Positions 25,631 through 33,833 of a stretch of 64,000 nucleotides of DNA are shown one piece after another. The notes below the pieces were generated by a model. The model was not told where the DNA came from, ran no database searches, and worked only from the letters and a program-made list of their open reading frames with translations. Each line of letters begins with the position of its first letter. Positions within the stretch are counted from its first letter, which is position 1. Location: NCBI RefSeq assembly GCF_041154745.1, contig NZ_AP031573.1:992001-1056000 (forward strand). Reading direction: 5' to 3'. The translations under genes and the position numbers were made by a program. Source of the DNA: Flavobacterium sp. CFS9 (GTDB taxonomy: Bacteria > Bacteroidota > Bacteroidia > Flavobacteriales > Flavobacteriaceae).

Positions 25631-26554
25631 TCAAAACCATCTTCTTCTTTTAAACAAAAACACTCCGAATGATGATAGGATAACTGACACTAAAAGAAGA
25701 ATCCAGATACCATATTTACTTTCTTCCAGACCATTCGGTACATTCATTCCATATAAACTCGCAATTAAAGTAGGAATCATCAAAATAATAGAAATAGAAG
25801 TCATTTGCTTCATAATATTATTCATGTTATTAGAAATTACCGAAGCATAAGCATCCATCATACCCGTCAGGATATTGCTGTAAATATTTGCCGTATCCTG
25901 TGCCTGACTTAACTCAATATCAACATCTTCCAGCAAATCCGGATCAAAATGCTCTCTTTGAGCTTTTAGATTTTTGATTCTGTGAAATAAAACATCATTC
26001 CCTTTTAAGGAAGTAATAAAAAACACCAGACATTTTTCGATCTGTAAAAGCGCCTGTAGTTCTTCGTTCTTGATCGATTTCTCCAGGTTGTCTTCGGCCA
26101 GTTTTATCTTTTGATTGATTTGTTTTAAATATTTCAGATACCAGACACTTGACGATAGAAGCAATCTCATCACTAAATCGAAATTATCTTTGATGACTAT
26201 ATTTTTTCGTCTTGTGTATTGTAGAAAATCGGATATGATCTCAGTTTCGTAAAAACTAATCGTCACGCAAACATCATCTTTAAAAATCAGACCTAAGGGA
26301 ATGGTTTGAAAAGGAAGTTTAACATCGTTACTTTTTATGGGAACCCTCATGATAAACAAAGTCCAGCCGTCTTCAGACTCCATACGGGGTCTTTCGTCAA
26401 TATCCTCAATATCATTATAAAAGGCTTCAGGAATCTGAAGTTCTTCCAGTAAGTATTTTTTTTCTGTTTCTGAAGGAGATTCAATGCTGATCCAGCAGTT
26501 TGGAGTCCATTCTTGTATCTCGATTAGTCCGTTGTTGTTTTTGTAAAAGGCTTT
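25631..26554 (-). CDS. corA: CorA-family divalent metal (Mg) channel
   Basis: A long soluble N-terminal domain precedes two C-terminal membrane helices. The signature YGMNVPNG (GMN filter) sits after the first of them, and basic residues (FKRRRWF) end the protein. The start is placed at MKAFYKNNNGLIEI (26554, 307 aa). An upstream in-frame ATG at 26599 would add 15 residues (MNFQNAALNTCNFE) that do not look conserved. A -7 box at 26663 allows either start. Mg2+/Co2+ transport is inferred from the family. Confidence 0.92.
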   Translation of the reverse strand, partial: KAFYKNNNGLIEIQEWTPNCWISIESPSETEKKYLLEELQIPEAFYNDIEDIDERPRMESEDGWTLFIMRVPIKSNDVKLPFQTIPLGLIFKDDVCVTISFYETEIISDFLQYTRRKNIVIKDNFDLVMRLLLSSSVWYLKYLKQINQKIKLAEDNLEKSIKNEELQALLQIEKCLVFFITSLKGNDVLFHRIKNLKAQREHFDPDLLEDVDIELSQAQDTANIYSNILTGMMDAYASVISNNMNNIMKQMTSISIILMIPTLIASLYGMNVPNGLEESKYGIWILLLVSVILSSFGVFLFKRRRWF

Positions 26555-26662
26555 CATTTCAAAATTGCAGGTGTTTAGCGCAGCATTTTGAAAATTCAAA
26601 AGCCGCTTAATTAAATACTAACGAATAATAATCGTCCATTGGAGAAGTTTTTTTTAGTGCTG

Positions 26663-26670
26663 CAAAAGTA
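26663..26670 (-). promoter_or_regulatory. Candidate -7 box for corA
   Basis: The minus strand reads TACTTTTG. The leader to the chosen start would be about 100 nt, long enough for a regulatory structure, though no riboswitch was recognised. Confidence 0.5.
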
Positions 26671-26720
26671 TCCTTTATTTTTAAAACGAAAAACTTTAAT
26701 TTACTAATTAATTATTAAAA

Positions 26721-26751
26721 AACCGTCCTATGTAAATTCTATAGGACGGTT
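26721..26751 (-). terminator. Terminator after the DUF4173 gene
   Basis: AACCGTCCTAT and ATAGGACGGTT pair. On the minus strand the stem is followed by U-rich sequence. It also separates corA's promoter from the upstream unit. Confidence 0.88.
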
Positions 26752-26765
26752 ATTATAAATATTTA

Positions 26766-28151
26766 TTACTTTTTCCCTACAAATTCGTAATAAAGTGCTT
26801 TCGACAGAAAAGTATCTGCCTTATGATCTTCTATATTAATTTCTTGCAAATTACCATATCCTTCACCATCAATTTTTATTGTTGAAAAATAAGCATCACG
26901 GCTTTCATCATTAAAATTCAAACTGCTTAAAAATCTCGGCTCAACTCCTTTATTTACCGACACATTATAGTTTGTAATTAGATTTCCCCAATTTACAAAG
27001 CTGCATAAGAGTATCACTGCATAAAAACACCAAACCATTTGGTTAAACAGATAAGCATTTGTTTTTTGTCTGGTAATTTTTAAGAAAGTAAAAATCAAAC
27101 CAATTATCGCTAAAATTAGAAAAGCATAAACCCCCAATCTTTTGTAGGTTAATCCGAAGAACGACACATATTCCGAGTTTTTAATAATCGTACTCACGAT
27201 TAAAACACCATTTAAAACAATCCATACCTTAGCCAACTTTTTAAGACGAGCTGCTTTTTTATCAAAATTAAATCCTCCTTTAAAATAAAACAGAATCACT
27301 CCAACTGCCATAATAATTGAAAAGATTACGGCATTCACTCTTTCGTGAGTAGCTGAGCTGAGTTTAGAAGCCTCGACAGCTTCAAAAAATTGTTCATAAT
27401 TGTAGGTGATGATAAAAATCAAGAGCATGAAATTTAATAAGACTAATGTAATTTCCCCACTTTTTCTTTCAAAATCCAGATCTAAAAACGAAAATGTCTT
27501 CTGATTTTTAATATCAGTTACATTATCAAACTCATTGTCTAGAAGTTTATTTTTCTCATAACACACCTCAGGAACCCAATAATTCCAGAAACTAAATGAA
27601 ATGTAAAACCCTAAAACCCCAATTAGAAGTACTTCAAAAATATCAAGATCTAAAGTATAGTCCGTTAATAGAGAAGAGAAATGTTCGCTTCCAAAGGAAT
27701 AAGCTGTAAAAAATACCACCAGGAAAATTAATGGGATAATAACGTATGCAACTAGTTTCTTGGCAAAATTGTTATGAATTTTCCTTTCCGGAAGCCATTG
27801 GCTGAACATAAACACACGTCCTAACGTGGTGAAAGCGTTTAAAAACACAAGCGGAAAAATCTGAAGTATTTTTAGTTCCGGGTCCTGTATTCTAAAATGC
27901 AAGAACAAAATGGACATGGAAAGTGCCAAAAATGAAGGAAAATCTCCATACCAGGCAAAAGCTATACACGACAAAACCGAGGTAACCACCAAAATCAAAT
28001 GAGATCGATCGGTAAACTTATCCTGAAAAAAATAACAGATCAGTCCGACTAACAATAGTCCAAAAATGGCGAGGTTCACTCCCATTGATTCATGGTAAAA
28101 AAGCAGGATAAAAATCAAACTGCAGGCTGGGATAACTTGGTGTTTTTTCAT
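26766..28151 (-). CDS. DUF4173-type multi-pass membrane protein
   Basis: The 461-aa protein has about ten or more hydrophobic helices and no signal peptide cleavage site. The segment ILQIFPLVFLNAFTTLGRVFMFSQWLPE and the C-terminal soluble tail (FLSSLNFNDESRDAYFSTIK) fit the DUF4173 pattern as I recall it. Function is unknown. It lies downstream of the HTH regulator and has its own promoter overlapped by the same palindrome that controls the regulator's unit, so it is probably part of that regulon. Confidence 0.75.
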   Translation of the reverse strand: MKKHQVIPACSLIFILLFYHESMGVNLAIFGLLLVGLICYFFQDKFTDRSHLILVVTSVLSCIAFAWYGDFPSFLALSMSILFLHFRIQDPELKILQIFPLVFLNAFTTLGRVFMFSQWLPERKIHNNFAKKLVAYVIIPLIFLVVFFTAYSFGSEHFSSLLTDYTLDLDIFEVLLIGVLGFYISFSFWNYWVPEVCYEKNKLLDNEFDNVTDIKNQKTFSFLDLDFERKSGEITLVLLNFMLLIFIITYNYEQFFEAVEASKLSSATHERVNAVIFSIIMAVGVILFYFKGGFNFDKKAARLKKLAKVWIVLNGVLIVSTIIKNSEYVSFFGLTYKRLGVYAFLILAIIGLIFTFLKITRQKTNAYLFNQMVWCFYAVILLCSFVNWGNLITNYNVSVNKGVEPRFLSSLNFNDESRDAYFSTIKIDGEGYGNLQEINIEDHKADTFLSKALYYEFVGKK

Positions 28152-28189
28152 TGTTGTTGAATTTATTATTAGAAGTTAAATAGATTGTT

Positions 28190-28214
28190 GCCATTCTATA
28201 ATGGCGTTTTTTTT
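28190..28214. other. Hairpin with T run in the DUF4173 leader
   Basis: GCCATT (28190-28195) and AATGGC (28200-28205) flank a 4-nt loop, and eight T follow on the plus strand. Read on the plus strand it resembles a terminator, but no plus-strand gene precedes it. On the minus strand it lies in the DUF4173 mRNA leader. Confidence 0.5.
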
Positions 28215-28233
28215 GTTATTAAATTTTAAAAGT

Positions 28234-28252
28234 ACTTTGTATTTCAAAGTTA
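28234..28252 (-). promoter_or_regulatory. Operator overlapping the DUF4173 promoter
   Basis: The perfect palindrome ACTTTG-N5-CAAAGT covers 28234-28250. On the minus strand TAACTTTG, a TAnnTTTG box, occupies 28252-28245, so a bound regulator would block the -7 element. The same arrangement recurs at 29200-29218. Confidence 0.7.
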
Positions 28253-28273
28253 TTAAGCAAAAAAATATAGTTA

Positions 28274-28564
28274 CTACGATTTCATTAATTTTTCGAGAAA
28301 AGAAAGGTGTTCTTTAAAAGCCGCACGTCCTCTGGGAGTTACCTGGTAAGATGTTTTAGGTTTCTTGCCTACAAATTCTTTTTTTACTTCAATATACTCC
28401 GCTTTTTCAAGAGCCGAGGAATGACTTGCCAGATTTCCGTCTGTAATATTCAACAGATTTTTCATCTCAGTAAAATCCACCCACTCGTTGACCATCAAAA
28501 TGGACATAATACCCAATCTGACACGGCTTTCAAAATCTTTATTTAATTTATCAATAATTCCCAT
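28274..28564 (-). CDS. Winged helix-turn-helix transcriptional regulator
   Basis: The 96-aa protein is a single winged HTH of the HTH_34/MarR-like small regulator type. It contains SILMVNEWVDFTEMKNLLNITDGNLASHSSALEKAEYIEVKKEFVGKKPKTSYQVTPRGRAAFKEHL, whose helix-turn-helix and wing match the family. No ligand domain is present. It lies 8 bp after the 205-aa membrane protein gene. It is the obvious candidate to bind the two ACTTTG-N5-CAAAGT sites around it, giving autoregulation. Confidence 0.9.
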   Translation of the reverse strand: MGIIDKLNKDFESRVRLGIMSILMVNEWVDFTEMKNLLNITDGNLASHSSALEKAEYIEVKKEFVGKKPKTSYQVTPRGRAAFKEHLSFLEKLMKS

Positions 28565-28572
28565 CGAATGGA

Positions 28573-29190
28573 TTATTTATATTTTTTGAACATTATTAAT
28601 CCGTACAAGATATGCAAAATACCAAATCCAATGATCCAAAAAATCAAACCGTATCCAATTAAAAAAAGAGAAATAAACCCTAAAACTAACTCGCAAAAGC
28701 CTAAATATTTAATATCCGAATAGGTATACTTTTCAGCGTTTATCAAAGCTAGTCCATAAAAAATTAAGGTAGCCGGCGCAATTAAACCATAAACTTCATG
28801 ATAAATTAGTGCCAGACAAAATATACCTCCGGCCAATAATGGAATGGTTAAATTAAAAAGCATGTTTTTAGTTGCCGATGTCCAAATCGGTAAATCATAC
28901 TTTCTGCTTTTTCGAACAGTAAAAAGTAAACCAAACGTAAAAGCTACCGCCAAAATAATTAAACCTGTCAACACTAACTCTGAAACTAAATTAGCAGAAT
29001 ATTGTTGTCCATAATCTCCACCAAAATACTCGAGACCGTTTGCTTTAAACAATTGGTAAACATATAGTCCTCCAATCAAAGCCGAAAGGCCCGCAAATAC
29101 CCCTGAGAGTCCGCTTAACGATATAAATCTTGAAGAACGCTCCATCATGGAACGAATATGAGCTAAATCTTCTTGGTGCTTCTGATTCAT
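28573..29190 (-). CDS. Four- to six-helix membrane protein, unknown
   Basis: The 205-aa protein has a cytoplasmic start, MNQKHQEDLAHIRSMMERSSRFISLSGLSGVFAGL, then several hydrophobic helices and a basic end (LIMFKKYK). I do not recognise a named function. It is the first gene of the unit with the HTH regulator, and its promoter carries the regulator's likely operator. It may act as a sensor or target of the regulator. Confidence 0.8.
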   Translation of the reverse strand: MNQKHQEDLAHIRSMMERSSRFISLSGLSGVFAGLSALIGGLYVYQLFKANGLEYFGGDYGQQYSANLVSELVLTGLIILAVAFTFGLLFTVRKSRKYDLPIWTSATKNMLFNLTIPLLAGGIFCLALIYHEVYGLIAPATLIFYGLALINAEKYTYSDIKYLGFCELVLGFISLFLIGYGLIFWIIGFGILHILYGLIMFKKYK

Positions 29191-29199
29191 AATTAAAGT

Positions 29200-29239
29200 A
29201 CTTTGAAGTACAAAGTTAAATATTAATTTGAATTGACAA
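29200..29239 (-). promoter_or_regulatory. Promoter and operator of the membrane protein / HTH unit
   Basis: On the minus strand TTG (29239-29237), 18 bp, then TAACTTTG (29218-29211) form a good promoter. The palindrome ACTTTG-N5-CAAAGT covers 29200-29216 and overlaps the -7 box just as at 28234. Confidence 0.75.
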
Positions 29240-29255
29240 GCTAATTTTTAGTAAA

Positions 29256-29412
29256 ATTTCGCAGAGATGCACGGAGATGACGCAGAGATACAAGAAGATC
29301 TTTGTATTGCTCTGTGAAGCTTTGTGCAAACTCTTTGTATCTTCGTGAAACAAAAAAAAATCCAAATCCCAAATCCCAATTTGAATCTTGGAATTTGGAA
29401 CTTGGAATTTAA
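29256..29412. repeat. Mixed intergenic repeats upstream of the HTH unit and downstream of folD
   Basis: The right-hand strand reads CGCAGAGATGCACGGAGATG, then CGCAGAGATACAAG, then TCTTTGTATTGCTCTGTG and CTTTGTATCTTCGTG. This is an imperfect palindrome of the type found across Bacteroidota. It is followed (29360-29412) by aaatcccaa and cttggaattt units. No gene is present. Confidence 0.65.
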
Positions 29413-29430
29413 ACTTTCTCTTATTTATTT

Positions 29431-30315
29431 TTACTTCCCGGCGCTTCGCATTTTACGTGCCAAAAGTGTATTCTTAAGCAGCATCGCAATGGTCATTGGC
29501 CCTACTCCACCAGGAACCGGTGTAATAAATGATGATTTTTTACTTACTCCGTCAAAATCAACGTCTCCTGTAATTACATATCCTTTTGGGTGTGAAGCAT
29601 CTTCAACTCTTGTAATTCCAACATCAATTACCACTACTCCATCTTTCACCATGTCTGCTTTTAAGTAATTTGGCACTCCCAATGCTGTGATAATAATATC
29701 AGCACTTCTGGTATACTCCTCGATATTTTGGGTTCTGCTATGCGTTAGAGTTACTGTAGAATCTCCCGGATTTCCTTTACGGCTCATTAAAAGACTCATT
29801 GGTCGGCCCACGATATGACTTCTGCCAATAACAACAGTATGTTTTCCTGCAGTTTCAATATTGTAACGCTCTAACAACTGCATGATTCCAAATGGTGTTG
29901 CAGGAATAAAGCTGTCCATCTCTAAAGCCATTTTTCCAAAATTCGCAGGATGAAATCCATCAACATCTTTGTCAGGATCAATAGCCATTAGAATCTTTTG
30001 TTCGCTGATGTGTTTTGGCAAAGGCAACTGCACAATAAATCCGTCCAGATTATCGTCTTCGTTCAGTTCTTTAATTTTTGCCAGCAGTTCTGTTTCTGTA
30101 ATTGTTTCAGGTAAACTCACCAAAGTCGAGTCAAAGCCAATTTGCTGGCAAGATCTTACTTTACTCCCTACGTAAGTTAAGCTTGCTCCATCAGTCCCAA
30201 CGATTACTGCTGCCAAATGAGGTACTTTTCCTCCGGCATCTTTTATCGATTGAACTTCGGCTGCAATTTCGTTTTTAATGTCTTCAGCTGTTTTTTTACC
30301 GTCTAGTAGTTGCAT
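29431..30315 (-). CDS. folD: Bifunctional methylene-tetrahydrofolate dehydrogenase/cyclohydrolase
   Basis: FolD interconverts 5,10-methylene- and 10-formyl-tetrahydrofolate. Motifs are [12 protein letters not shown] with the catalytic Tyr/Lys, [42 protein letters not shown] (NADP site) and [19 protein letters not shown]. At 294 aa it is full length. It is followed by an intergenic repeat block. The 132-bp gap to ffh holds an inverted repeat TTTAAGGT/ACCTTAAA. Confidence 0.96.
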   Translation of the reverse strand: MQLLDGKKTAEDIKNEIAAEVQSIKDAGGKVPHLAAVIVGTDGASLTYVGSKVRSCQQIGFDSTLVSLPETITETELLAKIKELNEDDNLDGFIVQLPLPKHISEQKILMAIDPDKDVDGFHPANFGKMALEMDSFIPATPFGIMQLLERYNIETAGKHTVVIGRSHIVGRPMSLLMSRKGNPGDSTVTLTHSRTQNIEEYTRSADIIITALGVPNYLKADMVKDGVVVIDVGITRVEDASHPKGYVITGDVDFDGVSKKSSFITPVPGGVGPMTIAMLLKNTLLARKMRSAGK

Positions 30316-30447
30316 TGTTTTGTTTAAAGTTAAATGTTCTAAGTTAAAAGTGAGAAGTTAAGTTTCTCTTATATCAATTTAATTAAAAAATTTAAGGTCT
30401 AAAATTCCAGCATATCGCTTGAAACTTTAAACCTTAAACTTTTATTT

Positions 30448-31800
30448 TTATCTCGGCATTCCGCCTGGCATTCCTTTCATTCCGCCCATCATCTTCATCA
30501 GATTTTTTCCGCCCGGACCCTGCATCATCTTCATCATCTTACTCATTTGGTCAAACTGCTTCATTAACTGATTTACCTGCTCGACTTTGGTTCCGGAACC
30601 TTTAGCGATTCTGGCTTTTCTTTTCACGTCGATTATGGAAGGCTTACTTCTTTCTATCGGCGTCATCGAGTGGATGATCGCCTCAATATGTTTAAAAGCA
30701 TCATCTTCTATCTCTACGTCTTTCATGGCTTTTGAAGCACCAGGTATCATTCCAACCAGGTCTTTCATGTTACCCATTTTCTTTACTTGCTGAATTTGTG
30801 TAAGGAAGTCGTCGAAACCAAATTCGTTTTTAGCAATTTTCTTTTGAAGTTTTCTGGCTTCTTCTTCATCAAACTGCTCCTGCGCTCTTTCTACAAGCGA
30901 CACAACGTCACCCATACCTAAGATACGTTCGGCCATACGATCCGGATAGAAAACATCAATTGCTTCCATCTTCTCACCTGTACCCACAAATTTGATTGGT
31001 TTGTTTACAACCGATTTAATCGAAATTGCAGCTCCACCACGTGTATCACCATCTAATTTTGTTAAAATAACACCATCAAAATTCAGGATGTCATTGAAGG
31101 CTTTTGCTGTATTTACAGCATCCTGTCCTGTCATAGAATCTACAACGAACAACGTTTCCTGAGGCTGAATTGCTTTATGAACACGAGCAATTTCGTCCAT
31201 CATTTCCTGATCTACTGCTAAACGACCGGCCGTATCGACAATTACTACGTTATAACCATTTGCTTTTGCATGTTTGATTGCGTTTTGAGCAATTTCAACA
31301 GGATTTTTATTTTCAGGCTCTGAGTAAACCTCAACACCTATTTGATCTCCCACAACATGTAACTGATTGATCGCCGCAGGACGGTAGATATCACACGCTA
31401 CTAAAAGTGGTTTTTTGTTTTTCTTTGTCTTTAAGAAATTAGCCAGCTTCCCAGAGAAGGTTGTTTTTCCTGACCCCTGAAGTCCTGACATTAAAATAAC
31501 TGAAGGATTTCCGGAAAGATTAACACCGGCAACATCACCACCCATCAATTCGGTAAGTTCGTCTTTTACTAACTTCACCAGTAATTGTCCCGGTTGAAGC
31601 GTTGTTAAAACGTCCTGACCAATTGCTTTTTCTTTTACTTTAGTGGTAAAATCTTTAGCAATTTTAAAGTTAACATCGGCATCAAGTAAAGCACGACGAA
31701 CTTCTTTTAAAGTATCGGCAACGTTTACTTCTGTAATTTTACCGTGTCCTTTTAATATATGGAAGGCTTTATCTAACTTATCACTTAAATTATCAAACAT
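30448..31800 (-). CDS. ffh: Signal recognition particle protein Ffh (SRP54)
   Basis: Ffh binds 4.5S RNA and signal peptides and targets nascent membrane proteins to FtsY. The N domain is followed by the GTPase with GLQGSGKTTFSGKLA (G1), DTAGRLAVD (G3) and TKLDGDTRGGAA (G4). The Met-rich M domain ends MMKMMQGPGGKNLMKMMGG ... MPGGMPR. Length is 450 aa. Its promoter is one of the best in the window. Confidence 0.97.
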   Translation of the reverse strand: MFDNLSDKLDKAFHILKGHGKITEVNVADTLKEVRRALLDADVNFKIAKDFTTKVKEKAIGQDVLTTLQPGQLLVKLVKDELTELMGGDVAGVNLSGNPSVILMSGLQGSGKTTFSGKLANFLKTKKNKKPLLVACDIYRPAAINQLHVVGDQIGVEVYSEPENKNPVEIAQNAIKHAKANGYNVVIVDTAGRLAVDQEMMDEIARVHKAIQPQETLFVVDSMTGQDAVNTAKAFNDILNFDGVILTKLDGDTRGGAAISIKSVVNKPIKFVGTGEKMEAIDVFYPDRMAERILGMGDVVSLVERAQEQFDEEEARKLQKKIAKNEFGFDDFLTQIQQVKKMGNMKDLVGMIPGASKAMKDVEIEDDAFKHIEAIIHSMTPIERSKPSIIDVKRKARIAKGSGTKVEQVNQLMKQFDQMSKMMKMMQGPGGKNLMKMMGGMKGMPGGMPR

Positions 31801-31822
31801 ACTTTTTTCTTTATTTGAAGTG

Positions 31823-31853
31823 CAAAGATAATCTAATTAGGCATTTCAGGCAA
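31823..31853 (-). promoter_or_regulatory. Promoter of ffh
   Basis: On the minus strand TTG (31853-31851), 20 bp, then TATCTTTG (31830-31823). The leader is about 17 nt. Confidence 0.68.
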
Positions 31854-31856
31854 TTT

Positions 31857-32056
31857 TTATTTAACCACATTTAATTTTGATTTTACCGCAAAGTGCACAA
31901 AGTATTACGCAAAGTACGCTATGTTTATTTTGTTCAAAAAATCGCAAAGAAAAAAATTGAAGCCACAGATTAAAAGTATTTTGTTTCACGCAGATTTAGC
32001 AGATTTGGCGAATCTATCTTTTGGCCAAGCAAAAAAATCCGCCTAATCTGCGTGCA
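31857..32056. repeat. Composite intergenic repeat block
   Basis: The left part has accgcaaagtgcacaaag and gcaaagtacg units. From about 31964 it reads CCACAGATTAAAA, then CACGCAGATTTAGCAGATT (31988-32006), with an imperfect inverted partner AATCCGCCTAATCTGCGTG (32037-32055). Related pieces lie at 4465-4547. No gene is present between ffh and the MBOAT operon terminator. Confidence 0.7.
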
Positions 32057-32080
32057 AAACTTAAGACCTTGTTTTATTAT

Positions 32081-32117
32081 AAAAAAAAGGCGCAAAGAAT
32101 AAAACCTTTGCGCCTTT
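32081..32117 (-). terminator. Terminator after the MBOAT/SGNH operon
   Basis: AAAGGCGCAAAG (32086-32097) and CTTTGCGCCTTT (32106-32117) form a 12-bp stem. The A run at 32081-32088 gives a U tract on the minus strand. Confidence 0.9.
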
Positions 32118-32146
32118 GTAACTTTGCCTCTTTGAACCTCAAAAAT

Positions 32147-33832
32147 CTAAAACTGGAAGTAAATAAACGGCTGTGATCCCGCCACTGCTGTTGCATAGAC
32201 AATCCAATACGTAAATCCGAGAATAATTGCTTTTCCGATCAAAGGTGTTTTATCAAAAACTAATTTCATTTTGGAAGTAATAGCTTCCGGTAAGACATGC
32301 CAAACGTATCCGAAAAGCATCAATAAAAATACATTTTTGTACCCTATTATGATTGCCTGCCAATGTTCCGGCTCAAAAGTTAACTGACCAATATTATTGA
32401 TAACCTGCAAGGCTGTTTCAAAATCTCTGGCACGGAAAAATATCCAACAGAAAACAACAAAGTGGAACGTAATGACGATTGAAAAGAATTTCCATAAAAA
32501 TCCGGAACCTTTGCCTTCTTTTTTAGGAGGGAAGAATTCCATGAAAATTTTATGAACAGCTAATGCCAATCCGTGTAAGGCTCCCCAAACAATAAACTGC
32601 GCTCCGGCTCCGTGCCACAATCCTCCTAAAAGCATCGTGGTAAACAAATTGAAATTGGTCACCAGTGTTTGGTTTCTCTTTTTGGAAAGTAAAAAAGTCA
32701 GGCAGAAAAGCACCAATGCCCCAATTGCGATCCCTAGTGGAATGAAACTCTCATTTATGTTTGAAATTCCCCAAAGCAATAATCCGAAGAAGAATAAACT
32801 CGGGAATAAAAACCCTGCAAATGTTCCTTCACGATTTCCACCGATCGAGATATACAAAAAGTCTTTCAGCCATGTGGATAGTGAAATATGCCATCTTCTC
32901 CAGAAATCGGTTATGGAAGTTGACTTATAAGGTGTTCTAAAGTTGGCCGGAAGTTTGAATCCTAACAGCAAAGCGATCCCGATTGCCATATCCGAATATC
33001 CTGAGAAGTCGCAGTAAATCTGAATGGCATATCCGTAAGACGCCATTAAATTTTCGAACGAAGTATAATTCATCGGGGTGTCAAAAACACGATCGACGAA
33101 GTTTATAGAGATGTAATTTGAAATTACCGTTTTCTTAATCAATCCGCCAATAATCAAAAACAAAGCGTTGTTTACATCTTCTCTGGTCAGGTTTAATTTT
33201 TGATAGATCTGAGGTAAAAAATCCTTTGCTCTAACGATTGGTCCTGCCACCAACTGCGGGAAAAACGAAACGAAGAACAAATATTCGATGTAATTCTTGG
33301 TTGGTTTAATTTCTTCACGATAGATTTCGATAATATAACTCATCGACTGGAAGGTGTAAAATGAGATTCCAACCGGCAGAAAAATATCGTGCAGTTCGTA
33401 ATTCCCATGAAACATATCGTTAAAGGTCACAATCATGAAATTCATGTATTTGAAATACCCCAACAATCCCAGATTCAGAATTACACTGATCACTAAATAA
33501 ATTTTCTTTACACTGTCTTTTGCTTCTCTGTAAATAATCTGACTCAGGCCATAATCAACAACAGACGAAAGTAACAAGAGTAAAAAGTAAATTCCACTTG
33601 ACTTGTAATAAAAGAAAAGTGAAAAGAGGATCACGTATGTTAATCTCAAATAAAATGTTTTGCGTAAAAAAGCATACACAAAATAAAAAACCAGAAATAA
33701 TCCGAGGAACAAACCGGTATTAAACAGTAATTTTTCTTCAGGATTGTATATAAACCAGCTTTGAACCTGCTCCGGAGTAATCGCGCCAAAATTCTGAATG
33801 AACCAATTATTTATGCTATCTATTGTAATCAA
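32147..33832 (-). CDS. MBOAT-family O-acyltransferase (AlgI/PatA-like)
   Basis: The 561-aa multi-pass protein carries the membrane-bound O-acyltransferase signature: FWRRWHISLSTWLKDFLYISIGG and GGLWHGAGAQFIVWGALHGLAL with the catalytic His. It belongs to the AlgI/PatA/DltB type that moves acetyl groups across the membrane to glycans. It follows the LysM-SGNH gene after 1 bp and is the last gene of the three-gene operon, supplying the membrane acyl carrier step. The acceptor (peptidoglycan or surface polysaccharide) is inferred from its partners. Confidence 0.93.
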   Translation of the reverse strand: MITIDSINNWFIQNFGAITPEQVQSWFIYNPEEKLLFNTGLFLGLFLVFYFVYAFLRKTFYLRLTYVILFSLFFYYKSSGIYFLLLLLSSVVDYGLSQIIYREAKDSVKKIYLVISVILNLGLLGYFKYMNFMIVTFNDMFHGNYELHDIFLPVGISFYTFQSMSYIIEIYREEIKPTKNYIEYLFFVSFFPQLVAGPIVRAKDFLPQIYQKLNLTREDVNNALFLIIGGLIKKTVISNYISINFVDRVFDTPMNYTSFENLMASYGYAIQIYCDFSGYSDMAIGIALLLGFKLPANFRTPYKSTSITDFWRRWHISLSTWLKDFLYISIGGNREGTFAGFLFPSLFFFGLLLWGISNINESFIPLGIAIGALVLFCLTFLLSKKRNQTLVTNFNLFTTMLLGGLWHGAGAQFIVWGALHGLALAVHKIFMEFFPPKKEGKGSGFLWKFFSIVITFHFVVFCWIFFRARDFETALQVINNIGQLTFEPEHWQAIIIGYKNVFLLMLFGYVWHVLPEAITSKMKLVFDKTPLIGKAIILGFTYWIVYATAVAGSQPFIYFQF

Positions 33833-33833
33833 C

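Noticed and set aside
26555..26662. Magnesium riboswitch in the corA leader
   Set aside because: The leader could be about 100 nt, but I could not find conserved paired elements of a known riboswitch class.
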